From positions 1 through 5,318 of the forward strand of contig JAOPZU010000212.1 in assembly GCA_025963955.1 (NCBI GenBank): a DNA stretch of 5,318 nt, written 5' to 3'. The translations under genes and the position numbers were made by a program. How positions within the stretch are numbered: position 1 is the stretch's first letter; every line of letters begins with the position of its first letter. The DNA is from Solirubrobacterales bacterium (GTDB lineage: Bacteria; Actinomycetota; Thermoleophilia; Solirubrobacterales; Solirubrobacteraceae). Shown one piece after another: positions 1 to 5,318 of the stretch. The notes beneath the pieces are model-generated. The model searched no databases, was not told where the DNA came from, and saw only the letters and a program-made list of their open reading frames with translations.

Positions 1-1
1 G

Positions 2-1213
2 GGTGCGCTTCTCTCTGCCGGGTACCTCCTGACCGCGGAGACCCTGCGGGACCTCGAGGCCCTTGAGGCCGGGTCCGCCATGGGAAGTGTGCGGCGCGCG
101 CTGCTGCTCGGTCGCGGCGAGGCCGCGCCCGACGCAAGACTCGTGGAAGCGTTGCAGGCGACCGGCGTCGCAACGGACGTGGAAGTTGGCCCTGGTTGGA
201 CGGCGCTGCAGGCAGATCCGGATCATCCGGCCAGCGACGAGGGAACCTTCGCCCGCATCGCGCGTTGGCTTGAATCGGGGCCGGCGGCAACGGTGCATCA
301 GCCCCCGCTGGCCTCAGAGGTGGAGGGTCTCCGGACGCTCGGTCCCGTCACAGAGCTCGCCACACACCTGGCCGGCGGCGGCTTTGCCGTGATCACGCAG
401 CCCGTCGCGCAGACCGCCGCCGCCGGAACCGTCGTCTTCGTCGGGGCGGGCGCTGTCCGGCACACGGGACCTAACCGGATGTGGGTCGAGGCGGCGCGCC
501 GCCTGGCTGCCTCCGGGTATCCATCAGCTCGGATCGACCTGCCCGGGATCGGCGAAGCCGACGGCGATCATCCGGTCGATGCTCGTGGCCTTTACAGCCA
601 CGAACGGCAGCGGCAGGTAAGCCGCGTCTTGAGTGACCTTCGCGGGCTTGGCTTGTGCGGCACGTTCGCGCTCGTCGGTCTCTGCTCCGGCGGCTACACC
701 GCTTTTCACGCTGTCGCCGACGAGCCTGACGTCGGCGGCGCCTGCCTCCTCAATCCGAACCTGCTCGATGACACAGTAGATCCGGATGAGGCTCTCCGCG
801 CGCACGCCGTAAGCGGTCAAGTCCGTGCGGCGCGAAGCGTCCGGTCATGGCGCCGGCTAGTGCGCGGCGAGATCCCGCTGCGCACGGCCGCCGGCATGTT
901 GAAGGTCCTCGGGCGCAAAGCACTCGAGCGGCCATCTCGCGCCCGGGGCGACGGGCGGGCGCAGGGTGCGGGCGCCAAGTGGGCCAGCATCCGCGAACGC
1001 GGGCGTCATGTGACGGTTGTCTTTGCTTCCGCTGAACCGCTGGAGCGCGCCTGGGCGGCTTCGGGAGAACGTGAGCGCGTCGCCACTAGTCCCGGCGTAC
1101 ACATCGTTGACGTGCCACACGCTGGGCACACCTTCCGGCCGCTCTGGGCGCAGCGCGAGGTGCTTCACGCGATCGAGGCGAGCGTCCGGACTATCCTGGG
1201 TCCCGTACCGTGA
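2..1213 (+). CDS. Tandem alpha/beta-hydrolase fusion with Cys nucleophile, 5'-partial
   Basis: The reading frame is open from base 2, so the gene begins left of the window; the first in-frame ATG (base 80) is probably internal. The first roughly 95 visible residues look like the C-terminal end of one alpha/beta-hydrolase domain: a GYLLTAETLRDLEAL stretch, a beta strand (RRALLLGRG) where the catalytic acid loop usually follows, and an ending LQADPDHP...IARWL. A second, complete hydrolase domain follows. Counting from Met80, it has strand TVVFVGAGA (117-125), RIDLPGIGEADGD (151-163), the nucleophile elbow GLCSGG (200-205), a probable acid Glu319 in FASAEPLE and a probable catalytic His350 in PHAGHTF. 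The elbow reads G-x-C-x-G, so the nucleophile is Cys202 rather than Ser, as in dienelactone hydrolase and some exosortase/EPS-associated hydrolases. It overlaps the carrier-protein gene by 4 bases, so an acyl- or aminoacyl-thioester hydrolase or transferase role is inferred. The substrate is unknown. Confidence 0.8.
   Translation, partial: GALLSAGYLLTAETLRDLEALEAGSAMGSVRRALLLGRGEAAPDARLVEALQATGVATDVEVGPGWTALQADPDHPASDEGTFARIARWLESGPAATVHQPPLASEVEGLRTLGPVTELATHLAGGGFAVITQPVAQTAAAGTVVFVGAGAVRHTGPNRMWVEAARRLAASGYPSARIDLPGIGEADGDHPVDARGLYSHERQRQVSRVLSDLRGLGLCGTFALVGLCSGGYTAFHAVADEPDVGGACLLNPNLLDDTVDPDEALRAHAVSGQVRAARSVRSWRRLVRGEIPLRTAAGMLKVLGRKALERPSRARGDGRAQGAGAKWASIRERGRHVTVVFASAEPLERAWAASGERERVATSPGVHIVDVPHAGHTFRPLWAQREVLHAIEASVRTILGPVP
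1210..1213 (+). promoter_or_regulatory. GTGA start/stop overlap, translational coupling
   Basis: The GTG start of the carrier protein (1210-1212) overlaps the TGA stop of the hydrolase (1211-1213). Only a weak GGGT (1198-1201) precedes it at 8-base spacing, so re-initiation by ribosomes ending the hydrolase is the likely mode of translation. Confidence 0.8.
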
Positions 1214-1455
1214 ACGAGACCATCCGCCGCATCCTGGGTGAGCATGCCCGTCTGAGCACCGACGCGTTCGCCGCCCTCCCCAATGACGGTGACCTCTTCG
1301 AGGCGGGCATGAGCTCCCACGCAAGCGTGCAGGTGATGCTCGCCGTTGAAGACGCGTTCGACGTCGAGTTCCCGGACGAGCTACTGCGACGCAGCACGTT
1401 CGCGAGCATCGACGCGATCGTGTCGGCCGTCCGCAGGCTCAAGGCGGCAGAGTGA
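1210..1455 (+). CDS. Aminoacyl-type acyl carrier protein (phosphopantetheine-binding)
   Basis: This 81-residue protein has the size and helix pattern of an acyl carrier protein. The attachment motif is GMSSHASV at residues 33-40, with Ser36 (codon 1315-1317) in the place of the phosphopantetheine serine of the usual G-x-D-S-L. It continues MLAVEDAFDVEFPDELLRRSTFASIDAI, typical of helix II and III of the family. The Met-Ser before Ser36 and the His37-Ala38 after it resemble carrier proteins that partner class II synthetase-like amino acid:CP ligases, rather than fatty-acid ACP with its DSL motif. The ligase being the next gene supports this. The start is a GTG overlapping the upstream stop (GTGA), with only a weak GGGT upstream, so expression probably relies on coupling to the hydrolase gene. 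It would carry an amino acid as a thioester after conversion to the holo form. Confidence 0.9.
   Translation: MNETIRRILGEHARLSTDAFAALPNDGDLFEAGMSSHASVQVMLAVEDAFDVEFPDELLRRSTFASIDAIVSAVRRLKAAE
1452..1455 (+). promoter_or_regulatory. GTGA start/stop overlap, translational coupling
   Basis: The GTG start of the ligase (1452-1454) overlaps the TGA stop of the carrier protein (1453-1455). AAGG at 1441-1444 gives a weak Shine-Dalgarno at 7-base spacing. The arrangement couples ligase synthesis to that of its presumed partner CP. Confidence 0.8.
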
Positions 1456-2387
1456 GCCCGCAGGTGCTCCCCGGAACAGAGCGGCAGCTCGCTTTTCGTC
1501 GGGAGCTGCTCGATCGCGGCCATCTGATTGAGACTGGCGTGGACGGCGTGTACGGCCTGGGTCCGGACTTTGAAGACGTCCGGCGGCGGTTCGATGCTCT
1601 GGTGACGCGCGTGGCGGCTCCCGACGACGCCGTGCGCATGCACTTTCCGCCGGTCCTGCCGCTCCGCACGCTCGAAGCCACCGGGTACGTCGGCTCCTTT
1701 CCCCATCTGTGCTCTGTTGTTCACGCCTTTGAGGGCGACGCGGTCGAGGCCCGCACCATGGCGGAGCTTGCCGAAAAGCATGCCGACTGGGGCGATCACC
1801 TGGTCCAGAGCGACCTGGCCCTGGTCCCGGCCTGTTGCTACCCGGTGTACCCCGCGATCGCGGCGCGCGGGCGGCTTTCCGTCGGGGGCGTCGTCGTTGA
1901 TGCCGGCGCCGCGTACGCCTTTCGTAACGAGCCGTCCGAGGATCCCGCTCGCCTGCGCGCCTTTCACCAGCGCGAGATCGTGCGCATCGGCGAACCTGCA
2001 GCCGTGGAGGCCTGGCGCGACCGCTGGCGCGACCGATCGGTCGCGCTTCTGCGCGGGCTGGGTCTGGACGCGACCTGTGACACAGCGGGCGACGCGTTCT
2101 TCGGACGTGCCGGCCGGATGCTGGCTGCGACCCAGCGTCGCGACGGCCTGAAGTTCGAGGTGCTTGCCCCGATCGCCGGCGACGCACCGACGGCTCTTGC
2201 GTCGTTCAATTACCACCGCGACCATTTCGGCGCCCTGTTCGGCCTGGAGCTCGCCGGCGGGGGACCCGCTCACACCGCGTGTCTCGGATTCGGTGAAGAG
2301 CGTGTCGTCATGGCGCTGCTCGCCGCCCACGGCAGCGCTGTCAGCGATTGGCCCTCTGAGGTCCGGGCGCAGCTTTGGGAGGCGTAG
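1452..2387 (+). CDS. Amino acid:[carrier protein] ligase, class II aaRS-like
   Basis: The 311-residue protein is a stand-alone class II synthetase catalytic core of the type that activates an amino acid with ATP and loads it on a carrier protein instead of tRNA (the Bradyrhizobium Bll0957 family, related to atypical SerRS). Motif 2 is FRNE (157-160), followed by LRAFHQREIVRIG (168-180). Motif 3 is GFGEER (279-284). Three residues fit the family's catalytic zinc site: Cys128 or Cys129 in PACCYPVYP, Glu175 in HQRE and Cys277 in HTACLGF. There is no N-terminal tRNA-binding coiled coil of canonical SerRS; the first 60 residues run straight into the core. The GTG start overlaps the CP stop (GTGA), and AAGG at 1441-1444 lies 7 bases upstream. 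Family members I recall load glycine or alanine; the amino acid used here cannot be read from the sequence. No frameshift or missing key residue is seen. Confidence 0.92.
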   Translation: MSPQVLPGTERQLAFRRELLDRGHLIETGVDGVYGLGPDFEDVRRRFDALVTRVAAPDDAVRMHFPPVLPLRTLEATGYVGSFPHLCSVVHAFEGDAVEARTMAELAEKHADWGDHLVQSDLALVPACCYPVYPAIAARGRLSVGGVVVDAGAAYAFRNEPSEDPARLRAFHQREIVRIGEPAAVEAWRDRWRDRSVALLRGLGLDATCDTAGDAFFGRAGRMLAATQRRDGLKFEVLAPIAGDAPTALASFNYHRDHFGALFGLELAGGGPAHTACLGFGEERVVMALLAAHGSAVSDWPSEVRAQLWEA

Positions 2388-2459
2388 ACCGGATCAAGTT
2401 CACGCGCCCGAAGGCTCCGCGGCGCGATGAACCGGCCGTCACCGCATCCATCACGTCCT

Positions 2460-2463
2460 AGGA
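2460..2463 (+). promoter_or_regulatory. Candidate ribosome binding site for an internal GTG start
   Basis: AGGA lies 8 bases before GTG 2472 in the phosphopantetheinyl-transferase frame. It overlaps ATG 2463, so it favours a protein starting only seven residues before the conserved GFD. That is closer to the usual AcpS N-terminus than either upstream ATG. Confidence 0.35.
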
Positions 2464-2918
2464 TGAGCTCGGTGGTCTCGCACGCACCGCGCCTCGGATT
2501 CGACCTCGTGTCGGTGGACGAGGTTCGAGCGGCGCTTGCCGCCCACGGGGACCGCTACGTCAGCCGCATCTACTCCGCGCGCGAACGGATGCAATGCATG
2601 GTGGACGGACGTCTCTCCGCGCAGCGGCTCGCCGCTCGGTTCGCCGCGAAGGAGGCGACAGCCAAGGCGCTGGGACGTGGAGACGAAGACGCGCTTGCGT
2701 GGAAGACCATCGAGGTGCTTCTCACCTCGGCCGGCTCTCCGTCGCTGCACCTTGAGGGGCTTGCATCAAGGCTCCACCGCCGGGCAGGGTCCCCCGACCT
2801 CGCAGTGAGCCTGAGCGAGGGGTCGCTGACAGCGGCAGCAGTCGTGGTGGCGACGCCGGTGCGGGTGCGTGCAACGGGCGAGAAACGGGATCCGTCGGTG
2901 GACTCACCACCGGTCTAG
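2463..2918 (+). CDS. acpS: AcpS-type 4'-phosphopantetheinyl transferase
   Basis: The protein resembles holo-ACP synthase, which moves phosphopantetheine from CoA to the serine of a carrier protein. Numbered from ATG 2463 (151 residues), the N-terminal signature is GFDLVSVDEV with Asp14 in the metal-binding position. The central signature is RLAARFAAKEATAKALG (56-72) with Glu64 as the second metal ligand. A Trp-x-x-Ile-Glu-Val and a GSPSLHL segment follow, then AVSLSEGSLTAAAVVVA. In Bacillus AcpS the last motif carries a His after the S-x-T/S; here it is Glu119. About 20 residues extend past the usual end, rich in Arg, Pro and Ser. The start is uncertain: ATG 2427 (GAAGG 12 bases upstream) adds a Pro/Arg-rich leader, ATG 2463 has no properly spaced Shine-Dalgarno, and GTG 2472 has AGGA at 2460-2463 with 8-base spacing. 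It is last in the operon and probably modifies the CP encoded two genes upstream. It could also serve fatty-acid ACP. Confidence 0.87.
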   Translation: MSSVVSHAPRLGFDLVSVDEVRAALAAHGDRYVSRIYSARERMQCMVDGRLSAQRLAARFAAKEATAKALGRGDEDALAWKTIEVLLTSAGSPSLHLEGLASRLHRRAGSPDLAVSLSEGSLTAAAVVVATPVRVRATGEKRDPSVDSPPV

Positions 2919-2931
2919 GGCGACCGGGTGG
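2907..2931. other. Hairpin carrying the two overlapping convergent stop codons
   Basis: CCACCGGTC (2907-2915) pairs with GACCGGGTGG (2922-2931) over nine base pairs with one bulged G. The six-base loop is TAGGGC. The shared CTAG (2915-2918), in which both the plus-strand transferase and the minus-strand kinase stop, spans the last stem base and the loop. No T-run follows on either strand, so a classical Rho-independent terminator is not shown. It may act as a transcript end or pause for both directions. Confidence 0.4.
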
Positions 2932-5263
2932 CCCTGCTCCCCGACGCAGTAGGGGGAGGGCTTTCTGATCCGGGCAGTGTCACCGTGATCGCCGTTCCGG
3001 ACCGGCCCAAGGCGCCAAAGGGATTCTCGTGCTCCTCGATGCGGACCCGGCCCCCGGCGTCCTTGGCGCGGTCGATGACCCAGGTGAGACCTACGTGACC
3101 TGCCGCGGCGGCAAAGCGACGACGTTCTGGGCGAAGACCGACGCCATCGTCGGCGACGGTGAGTGTCACGCCTCCGTCCGGTTCAGCCTTGAGGGTGAGG
3201 TAGGCGTTGTCGGCGCCGGCGTGACGGGCGACATTGGTCAGGAGTTCGCGGGCGATGCCGAAGATCAGCGCCGGCTCGGCGAGTATCCGATCGCCGAGGT
3301 CAACGGTCGTTTGCACAGCAAGCGAGCTCGCATCAGAAACGGACTTTCCGAGCGAGGTCAGCGCTGTGGCCAGGCCCTCCTCGGGCGCCTGCTCGGGCAG
3401 GGTGGTCGCGGATGTCTCCTCCAGCACCTTCTCTGCTTCGCCAAGAGCGTGAGCCGCGCGCGCGAGCGCCTCGGGCCTGCGCCCCGGGTCAACAGCCTCC
3501 TCAAGGTCTTGGCGTGCGGAGAACAGCAGCTGCAGCGCCTCGTCGTGGAGCTGCCGGGCCACAGCCTTCCGCATGTCGTCTTCAGCTTTCGTCAGGGATA
3601 GCAGTGCCGCCCGGCTGCGATCGGCCATCGCCCGCATCAGGTTCTCGCCGCGAACCACGGCCGAAGCGAGCAGCAACGCCAGCAGGCTGGACCACCCGTA
3701 GGCAGCCGCAAAGGCCGGTCCTCCCGCGAGAACAGCGGTGCCAGCCCCTAGTCCCAAGGCCAGCTTCGCGACGAGGGGTGCCGGAAGGGCACACGCAAAG
3801 ATCGGGGGAAACCCCACGACCAGGGGCAGCAGGTGCTCACGCGTATTGACGGACGCAAGTGCGAGCAGGCACAGGACCAGGGCGACATCGAAGATCGCCA
3901 GGCGGAGGATGTCGGCCCGCTCAAGGGCCGAGCGCACGAGCAGCACGGTCGTCGGGACTGCCGCGCATCCCGTGACCACGACGAGAACCCAGAACGCGGC
4001 ATGGGCCTCCTTGCTGACCGCAGCGATCATGGCGATGGCGGCGAGGGCGAGCACGCGTGGTAGACAAAGCGTCCACCGCGCGTACTCGACCGGCCGCGTC
4101 TGCTGCGAGTCCGACGAGCCGTGGGGAAACGTGGCTTCGACACTTCCGGGGTCAACGCGAAGGTGGGCACCAGCGACCGAATTCAGACGTCTCCGCACGG
4201 GCGCCAGTCCTGAGGCGTCGCGCGAGAAGCGACCCGAATTGTCGGCGAGCTGGGCTCGGGAGTCGGTGACGTTGACGCTCAGGCGCGTTGGGCCATCCGA
4301 CCGCACGGTGACGGCCAAGACGGTCGAGGCCTCCGACACCTGCAGGACCGCATCGAGAAGATCACGGACGAGCACGAGCACGAACTCATCGGCGCGTCCC
4401 GGCACGTCTGGGGCGATCGTCGCCGCGATCTTGCGACCTGACGTGTCGGCGCGGCGCCTTGCCAAAACGGACACGGCCGCGACGAGATCGATGGAACGCG
4501 CAGACAACGCGTGGAGCTCAAACACGAGCGAACGGACATCGGCGGCGACCTGGGCGCAGCGAGGGGCGAGGTCTAGTGCGTTCCGGCCTGCCGTCACGTC
4601 CTTCCGGAGTTGTCTCAGGCTCTGCAGGGCGCCGCTCTGCACCTCAAGAGCTGCGCGCGACCGCTCTCGGGCGGGGGCGTAGTCATGTGCCGCTACCAGC
4701 TGCGCTCGGACGCGCATCTCCTGCTCAAGTGACCGTACCCCTCGGCGTCGATCCGACGCGAACGCCGCGCCGCTCAACCCGGCCCAGGCGAGCACCGTGA
4801 GACTCGACACGAGCTCAGGGCGTGGTTGATGCCCCGAACTGCTGACCGCAGCGGCGGCGAGACCGCACGCCGCGAGCACCGACACCGCGGGGAACTGGAA
4901 CGCGACGGCCAGGGGCAGCGCACCAAGAAGCAGGCTGATCTCGCTTTCCGCGCCGCCGGTAGCCGAAAGGCTGACAAGCACGATCACGGTGTCGACCGCC
5001 AGCAGCAGCCGCCGTGTTCCTCGACGCCCTCCGTAAACCACGGCGAAGACCGAAGCCGTCGCCCAGCACCCAGCTGCCACACACACAACAACGAGAAGCC
5101 ATGGCTGGGCGTCCGTTGACCGCGCGCCGAAAAGGACAACCAAGGCGAGTAGGCTCGCGCGCGCCACGCTGGCGCCTCTCGGACCCAGCAACGACGCGGA
5201 CGCCAGGTTGGGAACTCGAACGGAGCCCGCAGCGTTGACGCGCTGCTGTGCCTGCGTGCCCAT
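2915..5263 (-). CDS. Double-module membrane sensor histidine kinase, first module degenerate
   Basis: A 782-residue protein, numbered from ATG 5263-5261. Module 1 (about 33-383) has six membrane helices (about 34-50, 54-78, 86-101, 108-127, 128-144, 151-170), a cytoplasmic helix region and an ATPase-like fold. Module 2 (about 395-765) repeats this, with helices at about 400-417, 423-443, 452-471, 477-495, 498-514 and 520-539. It then has a HisKA_3 H box RQLHDEALQLL (phospho-acceptor His573), N box RELLTNVARHA (Glu673, Asn677), G1 box DDGVG (705-709) and G2 box GHVGL (722-726). Module 1 has Gln209, Ala305 and Arg336/Gln338 in the matching positions, so it should not autophosphorylate. Such kinases normally phosphorylate a NarL/LuxR-type response regulator; none is in the window. 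The ligand is unknown, and the polytopic sensor with short loops suggests a membrane-linked or small-molecule signal. The frame stays open to the right edge, with a TTG at 5299; ATG 5263 was preferred for its GGA 8 bases upstream. The tail is Pro/Ser/Arg-rich. Confidence 0.9.
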   Translation of the reverse strand: MGTQAQQRVNAAGSVRVPNLASASLLGPRGASVARASLLALVVLFGARSTDAQPWLLVVVCVAAGCWATASVFAVVYGGRRGTRRLLLAVDTVIVLVSLSATGGAESEISLLLGALPLAVAFQFPAVSVLAACGLAAAAVSSSGHQPRPELVSSLTVLAWAGLSGAAFASDRRRGVRSLEQEMRVRAQLVAAHDYAPARERSRAALEVQSGALQSLRQLRKDVTAGRNALDLAPRCAQVAADVRSLVFELHALSARSIDLVAAVSVLARRRADTSGRKIAATIAPDVPGRADEFVLVLVRDLLDAVLQVSEASTVLAVTVRSDGPTRLSVNVTDSRAQLADNSGRFSRDASGLAPVRRRLNSVAGAHLRVDPGSVEATFPHGSSDSQQTRPVEYARWTLCLPRVLALAAIAMIAAVSKEAHAAFWVLVVVTGCAAVPTTVLLVRSALERADILRLAIFDVALVLCLLALASVNTREHLLPLVVGFPPIFACALPAPLVAKLALGLGAGTAVLAGGPAFAAAYGWSSLLALLLASAVVRGENLMRAMADRSRAALLSLTKAEDDMRKAVARQLHDEALQLLFSARQDLEEAVDPGRRPEALARAAHALGEAEKVLEETSATTLPEQAPEEGLATALTSLGKSVSDASSLAVQTTVDLGDRILAEPALIFGIARELLTNVARHAGADNAYLTLKAEPDGGVTLTVADDGVGLRPERRRFAAAAGHVGLTWVIDRAKDAGGRVRIEEHENPFGALGRSGTAITVTLPGSESPPPTASGSRATRSP
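2931..2966 (+). terminator. Possible Rho-independent terminator of the carrier-protein operon
   Basis: GCCCT-G-CTCCC (2931-2941) can pair with GGGGGAGGGC (2952-2961), ten pairs including one G-T wobble and with one bulged G, around a ten-base loop. TTTCT follows immediately (2962-2966). It lies 13 bases after the transferase stop, inside the antisense 3' coding end of the kinase gene. The T-tract is short, so termination strength is uncertain. Confidence 0.4.
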
Positions 5264-5271
5264 CACCGAGA

Positions 5272-5274
5272 TCC
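5272..5274 (-). promoter_or_regulatory. Weak ribosome binding site for the histidine kinase
   Basis: Read on the minus strand, GGA is followed by eight bases and then ATG 5263-5261. It is short, but it is the only purine-rich element suitably placed before a start in this region, and it was used to choose ATG 5263 over TTG 5299. Confidence 0.3.
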
Positions 5275-5318
5275 AACAGCGTCTGCCCGCCGGCCGCAAG
5301 ACAAGACGCTCCGCATGT

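Noticed and set aside
80..1213. ATG at base 80 as the true start of the hydrolase gene
   Set aside because: The 26 upstream in-frame codons have no stop and read as hydrolase-like sequence (GYLLTAETLRDL), and residues after Met80 begin mid-domain. The gene more likely starts outside the window.
1381..2187. Arg-rich open frame of 268 codons on the minus strand
   Set aside because: Its extreme Arg/Pro/Gly content and lack of any fold-like pattern mark it as a codon-bias artefact opposite the ligase.
1191..2330. Long open frame on the minus strand (379 codons) opposite the carrier protein and ligase genes
   Set aside because: It is antisense to two genes with clear family motifs. Its translation shows no recognisable domain and has the Arg/Ala/Gly-rich make-up expected of a shadow frame in high-GC DNA.
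1452..2387. Calling the ligase a seryl-tRNA synthetase
   Set aside because: It lacks the tRNA-binding coiled-coil arm, has the Cys/Glu/Cys zinc positions of the carrier-protein ligase family, and overlaps a carrier-protein gene.
3738..4682. Open frame of 314 codons on the plus strand inside the kinase gene
   Set aside because: The opposite strand encodes the two kinase modules with correct motifs. This frame is Arg/Ser/Thr-rich with no domain, as expected of an antisense shadow.
5264..5305. Possible promoter TTGCGG-17 bases-TTGGAT on the minus strand just before ATG 5263, implying a leaderless kinase mRNA
   Set aside because: Both boxes match the consensus poorly, the frame stays open to the window edge, and a GGA ribosome site would be lost in such a transcript. 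The window ends too soon to judge.

Overview
The window is about 70% GC by eye, densely coded, and uses GTG starts and 4-base gene overlaps. This fits a high-GC Actinomycetota. The histidine-kinase H-box sequence LHDEALQ followed by ARQDLEEA resembles what I recall from Thermoleophilia/Solirubrobacterales, but that placement is an impression from memory, not a search result.

Left half, plus strand (2 to 2918): a tight operon of four genes. It starts with the 3' part of an alpha/beta-hydrolase gene cut by the window edge. The visible part holds the tail of one hydrolase domain followed by a complete second hydrolase domain with a cysteine nucleophile. Next comes a small acyl-carrier-type protein (CP), then a class II aminoacyl-tRNA-synthetase-like amino acid:[carrier protein] ligase, and finally an AcpS-type 4'-phosphopantetheinyl transferase. 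The first three genes are joined by two GTGA start/stop overlaps. Together the genes form a self-contained module. The transferase would put the phosphopantetheine arm on the CP, the ligase would activate an amino acid with ATP and load it on that arm as a thioester, and the hydrolase/thioesterase-like protein is the candidate for transferring or releasing it. The ligase/CP pair is a known family (the Bradyrhizobium Bll0957 type), but its end product is not known to me. The fused double hydrolase and the linked transferase are the less familiar part.

Right half, minus strand (5263 to 2915): one large membrane histidine kinase of the HisKA_3/NarL-partner type. It is built from two tandem copies of the same module (six membrane helices, dimerisation helix, ATPase domain). 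The second copy has all the kinase motifs. The first has lost the phospho-accepting His, the N-box Asn and the G-box glycines. No response regulator is in the window.

The two transcription units converge and their stop codons share one CTAG at 2915-2918, which sits in the arm and loop of an imperfect hairpin. A second hairpin followed by TTTCT lies just beyond and could terminate the plus-strand operon. I see no tRNA, rRNA, CRISPR, insertion sequence or phage feature, and no gene-free stretch over 300 bases.
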